Below are positions 16,598-23,733 of a stretch of 34,053 nt of DNA, one piece after another. How positions within the stretch are numbered: the stretch's first letter is position 1; every line of letters begins with the position of its first letter. Where the stretch lies: NCBI GenBank assembly GCA_036500145.1, contig DASYCO010000005.1:1-34053 (forward strand), given 5' to 3'. Position numbers and translations under genes: made by a program. The DNA is from CAMAVH01 sp036500145. GTDB lineage: Bacteria; Pseudomonadota; Alphaproteobacteria; SMXQ01. Under the pieces are notes generated by a model. It saw nothing but the letters and a program-made list of their open reading frames with translations, ran no database searches and had not been told where the DNA came from.

Positions 16598-17833
16598 ATG
16601 AGCACCTCCTCCAACGCGCCCAAGAAGAACGGCATCGTCGAATGGATCGACTACCGCCTGCCGATCTTCACCTTCATGAACCATGAGCTGCGGGAATACC
16701 CGACGCCGAAGAACCTGAACTACTGGTGGAACTTCGGCTCGCTCGCCGGAATCATGCTGGTGGTGATGATCCTCACCGGCATCTTCCTGGCCATGAACTA
16801 CACCGCCCACGTCGACTACGCCTTCAACAGCGTCGAGCACATCATGCGCGACGTGAACTATGGCTGGCTGATCCGCTACATCCACATGAACGGCGCCTCC
16901 ATGTTCTTCCTGGTGGTGTACATCCACATCTTCCGCGGCCTCTACTACGGCTCGTACAAGCCGCCGCGCGAGCTGCTGTGGTGGCTCGGCCTCGTCATCC
17001 TCGTCCTGATGATGGCCACCGCCTTCCTCGGCTACGTGCTGCCGTGGGGCCAGATGAGCTTCTGGGGCGCCACCGTCATCACCAACCTGTTCTCGGCCAT
17101 TCCGCTGGTCGGCGACCCGATCGTCACCTGGCTGTGGGGCGGCTTCTCGGTCGCCAATCCGACGCTGAACCGCTTCTTCAGCCTGCATTACCTGCTGCCG
17201 TTCATCATCGTCGGCGTGGTCATGCTGCACCTGGTCGCGCTGCACACCCACGGCTCGAACAACCCGCTCGGCGTCGACCACAAGAAGAACCCGAAGGACT
17301 CGATCCCCTTCCATCCGTACTACACGGTGAAGGACATGTTCGGCCTCGGCGTCTTCCTGGTGATCTACGCCGGCTTCATCTTCTTCGCGCCCAACTTCTT
17401 CGGCGAGCCGGTCAACTACGTGATGGCCAACCCGCTGCAGACGCCGGCGGCCATCGTGCCGGAATGGTACCTGCTGCCGTTCTACGCGATCCTGCGCTCG
17501 ATCCCGGACAAGCTGGCCGGCGTCATCGCCATGTTCGGCGCCATCTTCATCCTGTTCCTGCTGCCGTGGCTCGACAGCTCAAAGGTGCGCAGCGCCACCT
17601 TCCGCCCGATCTACAAGCAGCTGTTCTGGATCTTCCTGGCCGACTGCCTCGTGCTCGGCTGGGCCGGCGCGCAGCATCCGGAAGGCGCGCCGCTCCTGAT
17701 CGGCCGCTTGGCCGCCGCCTACTACTTCGTGCATTTCCTCGTGCTGCTGCCGCTGGTGAGCAAGTACGAAAAGCCGCGGCCGCTACCCGAAAGCATCAGC
17801 ACGCCGGTGCTCGCCAAGACGGAGAAAGCGTAA
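16598..17833 (+). CDS. petB: Cytochrome b subunit of the bc1 complex
   Basis: A 411-residue membrane protein carrying the two b hemes and the quinol oxidation and reduction sites. The heme ligands are two pairs spaced by 13 residues: His96/His110 (in HMNGASMFFLVVYIH) and His197/His211 (in HYLLPFIIVGVVMLH). The Qo-site PEWY motif is at 288-291. Eight or more hydrophobic helices are evident. The length is that of the non-split bacterial type. The stop codon is directly followed by the petC ATG. Confidence 0.97.
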   Translation: MSTSSNAPKKNGIVEWIDYRLPIFTFMNHELREYPTPKNLNYWWNFGSLAGIMLVVMILTGIFLAMNYTAHVDYAFNSVEHIMRDVNYGWLIRYIHMNGASMFFLVVYIHIFRGLYYGSYKPPRELLWWLGLVILVLMMATAFLGYVLPWGQMSFWGATVITNLFSAIPLVGDPIVTWLWGGFSVANPTLNRFFSLHYLLPFIIVGVVMLHLVALHTHGSNNPLGVDHKKNPKDSIPFHPYYTVKDMFGLGVFLVIYAGFIFFAPNFFGEPVNYVMANPLQTPAAIVPEWYLLPFYAILRSIPDKLAGVIAMFGAIFILFLLPWLDSSKVRSATFRPIYKQLFWIFLADCLVLGWAGAQHPEGAPLLIGRLAAAYYFVHFLVLLPLVSKYEKPRPLPESISTPVLAKTEKA

Positions 17834-18613
17834 ATGTCGATCAATCTTCGTCGCGTCCTGCTGCCGGCGCTCGGCCTGCTCGCCGCCGTCTACGTCGCGC
17901 CCGCCTTCGCCGCCGATGACGAGCCACCGCCGCCGCCCAAGCAGGACTGGTCCTTCGCCGGCCCGCTCGGCACCTACGACCGGGCGTCGCTGCAGCGCGG
18001 CTTCCAGGTCTACAAGGAAGTCTGCTCGGCCTGCCACGCCATGAGCCTGCTGTCCTACCGCAACCTCACGGCGCTCGGCTTCTCCGACGCCGAGGTCAAG
18101 GCGATCGCGGCCAGCGTCGAGGTCATGGACACCGAGCCGAACGACCAGGGCGAGTACGTCGAGCGCGCCGGCCGCGCGTCCGACCACTTCAAGTCGCCCT
18201 TCGCCAACGAGCAGGCGTCGCGCGCCGCCAACAACGGCGCCTACCCGCCGGACCTGTCGCTCATCACGAAGGCCCGCGAAGGCGCCGCCGACTACGTGCA
18301 CGCGATCCTGACCGGCTACAAGGACGCCCCGGCCGGCTTGGCCGTGCCCGAAGGCATGAACTACAACGAATACTTCCACGGCCACCTGATCGCCATGCCG
18401 GCGCCGCTGTCCGAAGGCGCCGTCACCTTCGCCGACAACACCCCGGCGAGCGTCGAGCAGATGGCCCATGACGTGTCGACCTTCCTGACCTGGGCGGCCG
18501 AACCGGAGATGGAGGCGCGCAAGCGCCTCGGCGTGAAGGTGATCCTGTTCCTCCTGCTGATGACCGGCGTGATCTACGCCTGGAAGCGGAAGGTCTGGGC
18601 CGACGTCCACTAA
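17834..18613 (+). CDS. petC: Cytochrome c1 subunit of the bc1 complex
   Basis: A 259-residue periplasmic c-type cytochrome. A signal peptide ends at about residue 27 (VAPAFAAD), the heme is attached through CSACH (Cys64, Cys67, His68), and the likely axial Met is Met188 in IAMPAPLSEG. A C-terminal anchor (about 232-249, VKVILFLLLMTGVIYAW) holds it in the inner membrane. A DDEPPPPPK linker follows the signal peptide. Translation starts at the base after the petB stop codon. The operon ends at a terminator 18 bases downstream. Confidence 0.96.
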   Translation: MSINLRRVLLPALGLLAAVYVAPAFAADDEPPPPPKQDWSFAGPLGTYDRASLQRGFQVYKEVCSACHAMSLLSYRNLTALGFSDAEVKAIAASVEVMDTEPNDQGEYVERAGRASDHFKSPFANEQASRAANNGAYPPDLSLITKAREGAADYVHAILTGYKDAPAGLAVPEGMNYNEYFHGHLIAMPAPLSEGAVTFADNTPASVEQMAHDVSTFLTWAAEPEMEARKRLGVKVILFLLLMTGVIYAWKRKVWADVH

Positions 18614-18631
18614 ATCCGACGGATGACGAAG

Positions 18632-18664
18632 ACGCCCCGCCCTCACGAGCGGGGCGTTTTTGTT
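18632..18664 (+). terminator. Intrinsic terminator of petABC
   Basis: ACGCCCCGC (18632-18640) pairs with GCGGGGCGT (18649-18657) across an 8-base loop and is followed by TTTTTGTTT. It lies 18 bases after the petC stop codon and before the next gene on the same strand. Confidence 0.92.
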
Positions 18665-18679
18665 TCCGGCCACCGCCGC

Positions 18680-18740
18680 AGAACCACGGCGCGCAAGAAC
18701 AGGGCGCGCAAGAACACAACGCGCTAGAACCACGACGCGG
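18680..18740 (+). repeat. Four imperfect 15-16 bp tandem repeats upstream of mtnP
   Basis: Four units begin with AGAAC and end in a CGCG core: AGAACCACGGCGCGCA (18680-18695), AGAACAGGGCGCGCA (18696-18710), AGAACACAACGCGCT (18711-18725) and AGAACCACGACGCGG (18726-18740). They fill the space between the pet terminator and the mtnP ribosome site (GGAG at 18739-18742). A regulatory role is possible but unproven. Confidence 0.7.
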
Positions 18741-18749
18741 AGCTTCGCA

Positions 18750-19649
18750 ATGTCTGAACAAGACCCGGTCCTCGGCATCATCGGCGGCAGCGGCCTCTAC
18801 GACATCGCCGGGCTGACCGAGACCGCCTGGGTGAAGGTCGAGACGCCGTTCGGCGCGCCGTCCGACGAGATCCTCACCGGCAAGCTGGGCGCGCGCCGCG
18901 TCGCCTTCCTGCCGCGCCATGGCCGCGGCCACCGCCTGCCGCCGTCGGCGCTCAACTTCCGCGCCAACGTCGACGCGCTCAAGCGTCTCGGCTGCACGGA
19001 AATCCTCTCGATCAGCGCCGTCGGCTCGCTCAAGGACGAACTGCCGCCCGGCACCTTCGTCATCGTCGACCAGTTCGTCGACCGCACCTTCGCCCGCGAG
19101 AAGAGCTTCTTCGGCCCCGGCATGGTGGCGCATGTCTCCATGGCCCATCCGGTCTGTGGCCGGCTCGGCGACGCGCTGCAGGCGGCGGCGCTGGAAGCCG
19201 GCATTCCCGCCGTGCGCGGCGGCACCTATCTCGTGATGGAAGGCCCGCAGTTCTCGACGCTCGCCGAATCGCGGCTCTACGGCCAATGGGGCTGCGACGT
19301 CATCGGCATGACCAACATGCCGGAGGCGAAGTTGGCCCGCGAGGCGGAGATCTGCTACGCGACCGTCGCCATGGTCACCGACTACGACTGCTGGCACCCG
19401 GACCATGACGCCGTCACCGTCGACGCGGTCATCAAGGTGCTGCTCGCCAATGCCGACAAGGCGCGCGCCCTCGTCCAGGCCGTGGCGCCCCGCCTGCCGG
19501 CCAGGCACGGCCCCTGGTGCCCGCAGGGCTGCCACACGGCCCTCGACTTCGCGCTGATCACGGCGCCCGAGGCGCGCGATCCGGCCGTGCTGGCGAAGCT
19601 CGACGCCGTCGCCGGCCGCATGCTGAACAGGCCGGCCGCCGGACATTGA
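18750..19649 (+). CDS. mtnP: S-methyl-5'-thioadenosine phosphorylase
   Basis: A 299-residue enzyme that splits methylthioadenosine with phosphate into adenine and methylthioribose-1-phosphate, the first step of methionine salvage. Visible family segments are IIGGSGLYDIAGL near the N-terminus, FLPRHGRGHRLPPS (phosphate and substrate site), NFRANVDALKRLGC, and YLVMEGPQFSTLAESRLYG followed by VIGMTNMPEAKLAREAEICY and MVTDYDCWH. The MTNMPEA context suits methylthioadenosine rather than purine nucleoside phosphorylase. ATG at 18750 has GGAG 7 bases upstream; the 30 codons ahead of it in the same frame are the tandem repeats. The product feeds mtnA, 220 bases downstream. Confidence 0.94.
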   Translation: MSEQDPVLGIIGGSGLYDIAGLTETAWVKVETPFGAPSDEILTGKLGARRVAFLPRHGRGHRLPPSALNFRANVDALKRLGCTEILSISAVGSLKDELPPGTFVIVDQFVDRTFAREKSFFGPGMVAHVSMAHPVCGRLGDALQAAALEAGIPAVRGGTYLVMEGPQFSTLAESRLYGQWGCDVIGMTNMPEAKLAREAEICYATVAMVTDYDCWHPDHDAVTVDAVIKVLLANADKARALVQAVAPRLPARHGPWCPQGCHTALDFALITAPEARDPAVLAKLDAVAGRMLNRPAAGH

Positions 19650-19655
19650 TCCATT

Positions 19656-19717
19656 CGCCGCTCAGCGGCGGTGCGGAATGCCATGTCGCCGCTCAGCGGC
19701 GGTGCGGAATGCCATGT
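19656..19717 (+). repeat. Perfect 31-bp tandem duplication with palindromic core
   Basis: The 31-base unit, which begins CGCCGCTCAGCGGCGGTGCG and ends GCCATGT, occurs twice without a mismatch at 19656-19686 and 19687-19717. The core CGCCGCT-C-AGCGGCG is an inverted repeat. It starts 6 bases after the mtnP stop codon. There is no U-tract, so it is not a typical terminator. Confidence 0.9.
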
Positions 19718-19729
19718 CCCTTGTAATCC

Positions 19730-19816
19730 GTCACCCTCGGGCTTGACCCGAGGGTCCATGTTTCAGCATCTTGAGCGTTGGCGTCATGGATGCTCGGCTC
19801 AAGCCCGAGCATGACG
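19730..19816. repeat. REP-like palindromic pair, copy 2
   Basis: Hairpin one has arms ACCCTCGGG (19733-19741) and CCCGAGGGT (19747-19755) around CTTGA. Hairpin two has arms ATGCTCGG (19790-19797) and CCGAGCAT (19805-19812). Order, spacing and flanking GTCA/TGACGA match copy 1 at 14127-14212, so these are members of one dispersed family. It lies between mtnP and mtnA. Confidence 0.85.
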
Positions 19817-19869
19817 AACTGAAATGAGAGCAGGCAACGCGCCTGTTTATTACGTCATCGGAGCCCCGC

Positions 19870-20970
19870 GTGAAGGTCGACGGCCGTCTCACCCGCACCA
19901 TCTGGCTTGCCGCCGACGGCAGGTCCGTCGAGGTCATCGACCAGACCAGGCTGCCGCACGCCTTCACGACGCTGCGCCTCGCCTTCATGGAAGAGGCGGC
20001 CCATGCCATCCGCTCCATGCAGGTGCGCGGCGCGCCGCTGATCGGCGCCACGGCGGCCTATGGCGTGGCGCTCGCCATGGCGGCGGACCCGTCGGACAGC
20101 GCGCTCGACCGCGCGGTCGCGGTGCTGGGCGAGACGCGGCCGACGGCGGTCAACCTTCATTGGGCTTTGGCTGAAATGCAGGCGGTCCTGCGCAACCGGC
20201 CGCAGGCCGAGCGCGCCGATCTCGCCTACGCCAAGGCGGCGGCGATCTGCGACGAGGACGTCGTCACCAACCGCGCCATCGGCGGGCATGGCCTGGCGCT
20301 GTTCCGCGAAGCCTACGAGGCCAAGGGCGGGCCGAAGGCGCAGGGCCGGCCGCTGCGCGTGCTGACGCACTGCAACGCCGGCTGGCTCGCCTGCGTCGAC
20401 TGGGGCACGGCCCTGGCGCCGATCTATCTCGCCCATGACGAGGGCATGCCGCTGGAAGTGTGGGTCGACGAGACGCGACCGCGCACCCAGGGCGCACTGA
20501 CGGCCTGGGAGCTGAAGAGCCATGGCGTGCCGCACAAGGTGATCGTCGACAACGCCGGCGGCCTCCTGATGCGCCAGGGCCAGGTCGACCTCTGCATCGT
20601 CGGCACCGACCGCGTCGCCGCGAACGGCGACGTCGCCAACAAGATCGGCACCTATCTGAAGGCCTTGGCGGCGCGCGACAACGGCCTGCCGTTCTACGTG
20701 GCGCTGCCCGGCCCGACCATCGACTGGTCGCTGCCGTCGGGCGACGCCATCCCCATCGAGGAGCGCGCGGAGGAGGAGGTGACGCTGGTCACCGGCCGCA
20801 CGGCGGACGGCGGCCTCGCCACCGTGTCGCCCTATCCGGCGGGCACGCGGGCCTCGAACGCCGGCTTCGACGTGACGCCGGCCCGCCTCGTCACGGCGCT
20901 GGTCACCGAGCGCGGCGTGGCGCCAGCCAGCCGCGAGGGCCTGCTCGGCCTCTATCCCGAACGGGCTTGA
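19870..20970 (+). CDS. mtnA: Methylthioribose-1-phosphate isomerase
   Basis: A 366-residue enzyme that converts methylthioribose-1-phosphate to methylthioribulose-1-phosphate, the step after mtnP. Signatures are QVRGAPLIGATAAYG (51-65), HCNAGWLA with the catalytic-type Cys168, VDETRPRTQGA (199-209) and GTDRVAANGDVANKIGT with Asp247. The closely related eIF2B-alpha-like proteins lack this Cys/Asp combination. The start is GTG at 19870 with GGAG about 7 bases upstream. The gene converges on the TctC-like gene, with only 3 bases between stop codons and no terminator. No mtnB, mtnC or mtnD follows. Confidence 0.94.
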   Translation: MKVDGRLTRTIWLAADGRSVEVIDQTRLPHAFTTLRLAFMEEAAHAIRSMQVRGAPLIGATAAYGVALAMAADPSDSALDRAVAVLGETRPTAVNLHWALAEMQAVLRNRPQAERADLAYAKAAAICDEDVVTNRAIGGHGLALFREAYEAKGGPKAQGRPLRVLTHCNAGWLACVDWGTALAPIYLAHDEGMPLEVWVDETRPRTQGALTAWELKSHGVPHKVIVDNAGGLLMRQGQVDLCIVGTDRVAANGDVANKIGTYLKALAARDNGLPFYVALPGPTIDWSLPSGDAIPIEERAEEEVTLVTGRTADGGLATVSPYPAGTRASNAGFDVTPARLVTALVTERGVAPASREGLLGLYPERA

Positions 20971-20973
20971 GGC

Positions 20974-21975
20974 CTAGCGCACCGTCTCCTTGGCGCGCTC
21001 GATCAGGCGCTGCGGCGCGCCGTAGATGTCGTTGATGACCTTTTCCGAATCGACGCCGTTGACGCTGCCGACGACCGGCAGGTCGGCCTTCTTCGCGTCG
21101 GCGAGGAACTGCGGATCCTGGATCGCCGCGTCGAAGCCCTTGCGCAGCGCCGCCAGCCGGTCGGCGGGCACGCCCTTGGAGGCGACGTAGGGCCGGCCCA
21201 GCGTGTCGGCGGCGGTGAGGAGCTTCAGCACGACCTTGTCGTCGTCGCTCTTCAGGAAGTCGCCCGCGAAGGGCACGCCGGCCGGCAGGTTCGGGATCGG
21301 GCCGGGCGCGAACTTCACGATCGGCGTGATCTTGTTCTCGGCCAGCCAGTTTGGCGGGTTGCTGCTCCAGGCGCCGCAGCCGCCGTCGAGCTCGCCGCGC
21401 TCGATGGCGAGGCGCTCCTCGGCGCTGCCGGGATAGCCGGTGACGATCTTGATTTTGGCGCCGTAGAGGTTCCGCAGCGTCGCCGCGTTGTTGTAGCTCG
21501 AGCTGCCGGTCTGCTGCGTCCCCATGTTGAAGTTGGCGCGCTTCATCAGGTCGTCCCAGCTCTTCACGCCGGTCGTGTGCCAGGCGTAGCAGACGCGCAA
21601 GTCCGCCGTGATGCTGCCGATCCAGGCGACCTGCGACAGCTTGAAGTTGACCTTCTCCGGCGTGACCAGGGATTCGACGATCACGCCGGGATTGAAGGCG
21701 GAGATCACGCTGCCGTCCTTCGGCGCGGTGGTGTCGAGGTAGAGCACGGCCTTGAGGCTGCCGCTGCCCGGCATGTTCTGCACGATGATGTTGGGATTGC
21801 CGGGCAGGTACTTGCCGTAGCTGCGCGCAAGCAGGCGGGTGTAGGCGTCGTAGCCGCCGCCCGGCGTCGCGCCGACGACGAGGTTGACCGTCTTGAACTG
21901 GTACTCCTGCGCCGCGGCCGGCAGCGCGGCGCAGCTCAGGATCGCGGCGGCCAGCAGGCCCGTGAAATAGCGCAT
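20974..21975 (-). CDS. TctC/Bug-type periplasmic solute-binding protein
   Basis: A 333-residue exported protein. The signal peptide is about residues 1-22 (ILSCAALPAAAQ), followed by VNLVVGATPGGGYDAYTRLLAR, the typical start of tripartite tricarboxylate transporter receptors (the GGGYD loop contacts the ligand carboxylate). Next comes GNPNIIVQNMPGSGSLKAVLYL. Such receptors bind carboxylated or amide-bearing small molecules. No TctA/TctB membrane genes are in the window, so it is an orphan, as is common for Bug proteins. It lies 147 bases downstream of the 3-His cupin gene on the same strand, so co-transcription is possible. AAGGAGGGGAG precedes ATG. Confidence 0.85.
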   Translation of the reverse strand: MRYFTGLLAAAILSCAALPAAAQEYQFKTVNLVVGATPGGGYDAYTRLLARSYGKYLPGNPNIIVQNMPGSGSLKAVLYLDTTAPKDGSVISAFNPGVIVESLVTPEKVNFKLSQVAWIGSITADLRVCYAWHTTGVKSWDDLMKRANFNMGTQQTGSSSYNNAATLRNLYGAKIKIVTGYPGSAEERLAIERGELDGGCGAWSSNPPNWLAENKITPIVKFAPGPIPNLPAGVPFAGDFLKSDDDKVVLKLLTAADTLGRPYVASKGVPADRLAALRKGFDAAIQDPQFLADAKKADLPVVGSVNGVDSEKVINDIYGAPQRLIERAKETVR

Positions 21976-22039
21976 GTCCGTCTCCCCTCCTTGGTGGCGC
22001 GCGGGATTGGCGGCGCGCCGTCAGGCAAATCCGGACCGT

Positions 22040-22108
22040 CTCGCCAGGATGGCGAGCGGCCCGTTGTTATTATTGTCGTCGGTCGTCCCCCGCCGGCGGC
22101 GAGGGACG
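22040..22108. promoter_or_regulatory. Hairpin-rich spacer between cupin and TctC genes
   Basis: Two strong inverted repeats are present: CTCGCCA (22040-22046) with TGGCGAG (22050-22056), and CGTCCC (22084-22089) with GGGACG (22103-22108) enclosing CGCCG/CGGCG. A third, GGCGCGC (21996-22002) with GCGCGCC (22013-22019), lies closer to the TctC gene. None has a U-tract on the minus strand. They could protect or attenuate the transcript between the two genes. Confidence 0.4.
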
Positions 22109-22122
22109 GTTGGCGATGGCGT

Positions 22123-22743
22123 TCAGGCCGTCAGCTCGTAAGGCACTTGGGTCGGGCCGAAGCGTTCGGTGACCGTGTTGGTCTTCGGGTCGAAGCCCTT
22201 CTGCAGGACCGTGCCCTCGCCGAGCCGCTGGCTGCGCAGGATGACGGCGACCGAGCGCGTCGGGCCGCCCTGCTCGGCGTGGATGTCGTAGGGCGGCACG
22301 AGGTCGACCTTGCCTTGCGAGCCGGTGGTGACCGAGGTCATCTTCACTTCGGCGTAGCCGGCTTTGGTGCCGTCGTCGACGCGGTCGTAGCGCTCGAGCG
22401 ATTCGGTGCCGTCGAGCACGCCGTAGAGCACCCAGGCGTTGGCATGGTCATGCACGTTGCCGATGCGGCCCGGTAGCCGCACGACGCCGTTGATGGCGAA
22501 CTCGAACTCGTCGTCGACGTAGAACAGCAGGTTCTTGCCGCCTTCGGTCGAGGGCCATTTGGCGGCATGGGCCTTCAGCGCGCCGTCGAGCACCAGCTTC
22601 TCGAGCAGCGGCTTAGCCTTTTCCATGCGGCGGCGGCTGTCGTCCTCGGCGGCCCAGATGGCGCGCAGGTCGTCGATGAAGCGCTGGAAGACGGGCAGGC
22701 GCGCGGCGGTCTTGGTCTTGTCGAGGGTGGCGGCGTTACTCAT
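22123..22743 (-). CDS. Cupin-fold protein with a 3-His site, thiol-dioxygenase-like
   Basis: A 206-residue cytoplasmic protein. A helical N-terminal part (about 1-65) is followed by a cupin core: GNVHDHANAWVLYGVLDG carries His98 and His100, and a later PPYDIHAEQG carries His155. The cupin Glu is absent, being replaced by Val105. Two close His plus one distal His without Glu is the facial triad of cysteine-dioxygenase-like thiol dioxygenases. Assignment to that group is by motif only, and the substrate is unknown. ATG at 22743 overlaps the end of the TauD-like gene by 8 bases, so the two are very likely expressed together. Confidence 0.65.
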   Translation of the reverse strand: MSNAATLDKTKTAARLPVFQRFIDDLRAIWAAEDDSRRRMEKAKPLLEKLVLDGALKAHAAKWPSTEGGKNLLFYVDDEFEFAINGVVRLPGRIGNVHDHANAWVLYGVLDGTESLERYDRVDDGTKAGYAEVKMTSVTTGSQGKVDLVPPYDIHAEQGGPTRSVAVILRSQRLGEGTVLQKGFDPKTNTVTERFGPTQVPYELTA

Positions 22744-23614
22744 GGATGGGCGCTCCTTCGATGGCGCAGCGGCGCAGCAGCCGGCGTTCCTCGGGCGGGA
22801 ACCAGGTGCGGGCATGGATGGCGCAGCGGTTGTCCCACATGACGAAGTCGTTGAGCTGCCACTTGTGCTCGTAGATGAACTCGGGGCGCTCCCCGATTTC
22901 GTAGAGCTGCTCGAGCATCACCTCGTTCTCTTCCTTGCTGAAGCCTTCGAGGCGCGCGGTCATCAGCCGGTCGACGAACAGCGACTTGCGGCCGGTCTCG
23001 GCATGGGTCGAGAACACCGGGTGGAAATAGTGCGCCGACTGGCTGAGGTCTTTCTTCAGCTCGACCTTAGCGCTGCGCTCGTATTCGTGGATGTGCAGGG
23101 CCTTGCGGCCGGCGAGCTTGGCCTTCAGCTCCTCGGGCAGGGCCTCGTAGGCCTTGTACATGTTGGAGAAGAGCGTGTTGCCGCCGCTCGAGGGCAGCTC
23201 CAGGCCATAGAGGAAGGTGTAGTTGTAGGGCTTCTCGGCATAGCCCGAATCGATGTGGAACCACATCTCGCCCTCGCCGAAGGCGCCGATCGGCTCGCCG
23301 TTCTCCTTGATGTTGCTGACCAGCAGCACGTTCGGGTCGCGTTGCTTGGTGCCGTGCGTGCGGCTCTGCAGGTCCTCGCGGAACATGGCGTTCTTGCGCC
23401 GGCCGAGGCTGCCGAAGCGGCCGGCGAAGCGCAGCTGCTGCTCCTGCGTGATGGTTTGGCCCCGGAACACCAAGACGATATGATCGTTCCAGGCCTGGCG
23501 GATGGCGGCTACGGTCTCGTCCGACAGCTCCTGGGTGAGATCGACGCCGGTGATTTCCGCGCCGCAGGCGGGCGAGAGGGGCGTAACCTTCATTTCGTCC
23601 AGAACGGTGGCCAC
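22736..23614 (-). CDS. TauD/TfdA-family 2-oxoglutarate-dependent dioxygenase
   Basis: A 292-residue non-heme iron(II) oxygenase. Metal ligands are His120 and Asp122 in MWFHIDSGY and distal His267 in NRCAIHARTWFPPEERRLLRR, where the Arg cluster (277-282) binds 2-oxoglutarate. The family oxidises sulfonates, chlorophenoxy acids and other small acids; the substrate here is unknown. The start is taken as GTG at 23614 with GGAGG 6 bases upstream. An internal ATG at 23593 and a farther ATG at 23713 (inside the intergenic operator region) are less likely. It is divergent from the IclR pair. Confidence 0.88.
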   Translation of the reverse strand: MATVLDEMKVTPLSPACGAEITGVDLTQELSDETVAAIRQAWNDHIVLVFRGQTITQEQQLRFAGRFGSLGRRKNAMFREDLQSRTHGTKQRDPNVLLVSNIKENGEPIGAFGEGEMWFHIDSGYAEKPYNYTFLYGLELPSSGGNTLFSNMYKAYEALPEELKAKLAGRKALHIHEYERSAKVELKKDLSQSAHYFHPVFSTHAETGRKSLFVDRLMTARLEGFSKEENEVMLEQLYEIGERPEFIYEHKWQLNDFVMWDNRCAIHARTWFPPEERRLLRRCAIEGAPIHE

Positions 23615-23636
23615 GGCGGTCCTCCATAAAATAATG

Positions 23637-23652
23637 AAACGATGTATCGTTT
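23637..23652. promoter_or_regulatory. Palindromic operator candidate in TauD/IclR divergent region
   Basis: AAACGAT-GT-ATCGTTT is a perfect 7-bp inverted repeat inside an A/T-rich stretch. It lies 23 bases upstream of the TauD-like start and 82 bases upstream of the first IclR start. Its place and symmetry suit binding by one or both IclR proteins encoded next to it; this is inferred. Confidence 0.6.
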
Positions 23653-23733
23653 TTTTATTTCCGCCATGATATAAATCGTCCGCAGGGCCGTCAAGAGCCC
23701 AGCGACCTTTCATTCACGAGACTAGAGAGTTCC

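Noticed and set aside
18680..18740. CRISPR array
   Set aside because: The units are 15-16 bases with no spacers and no cas genes are near.
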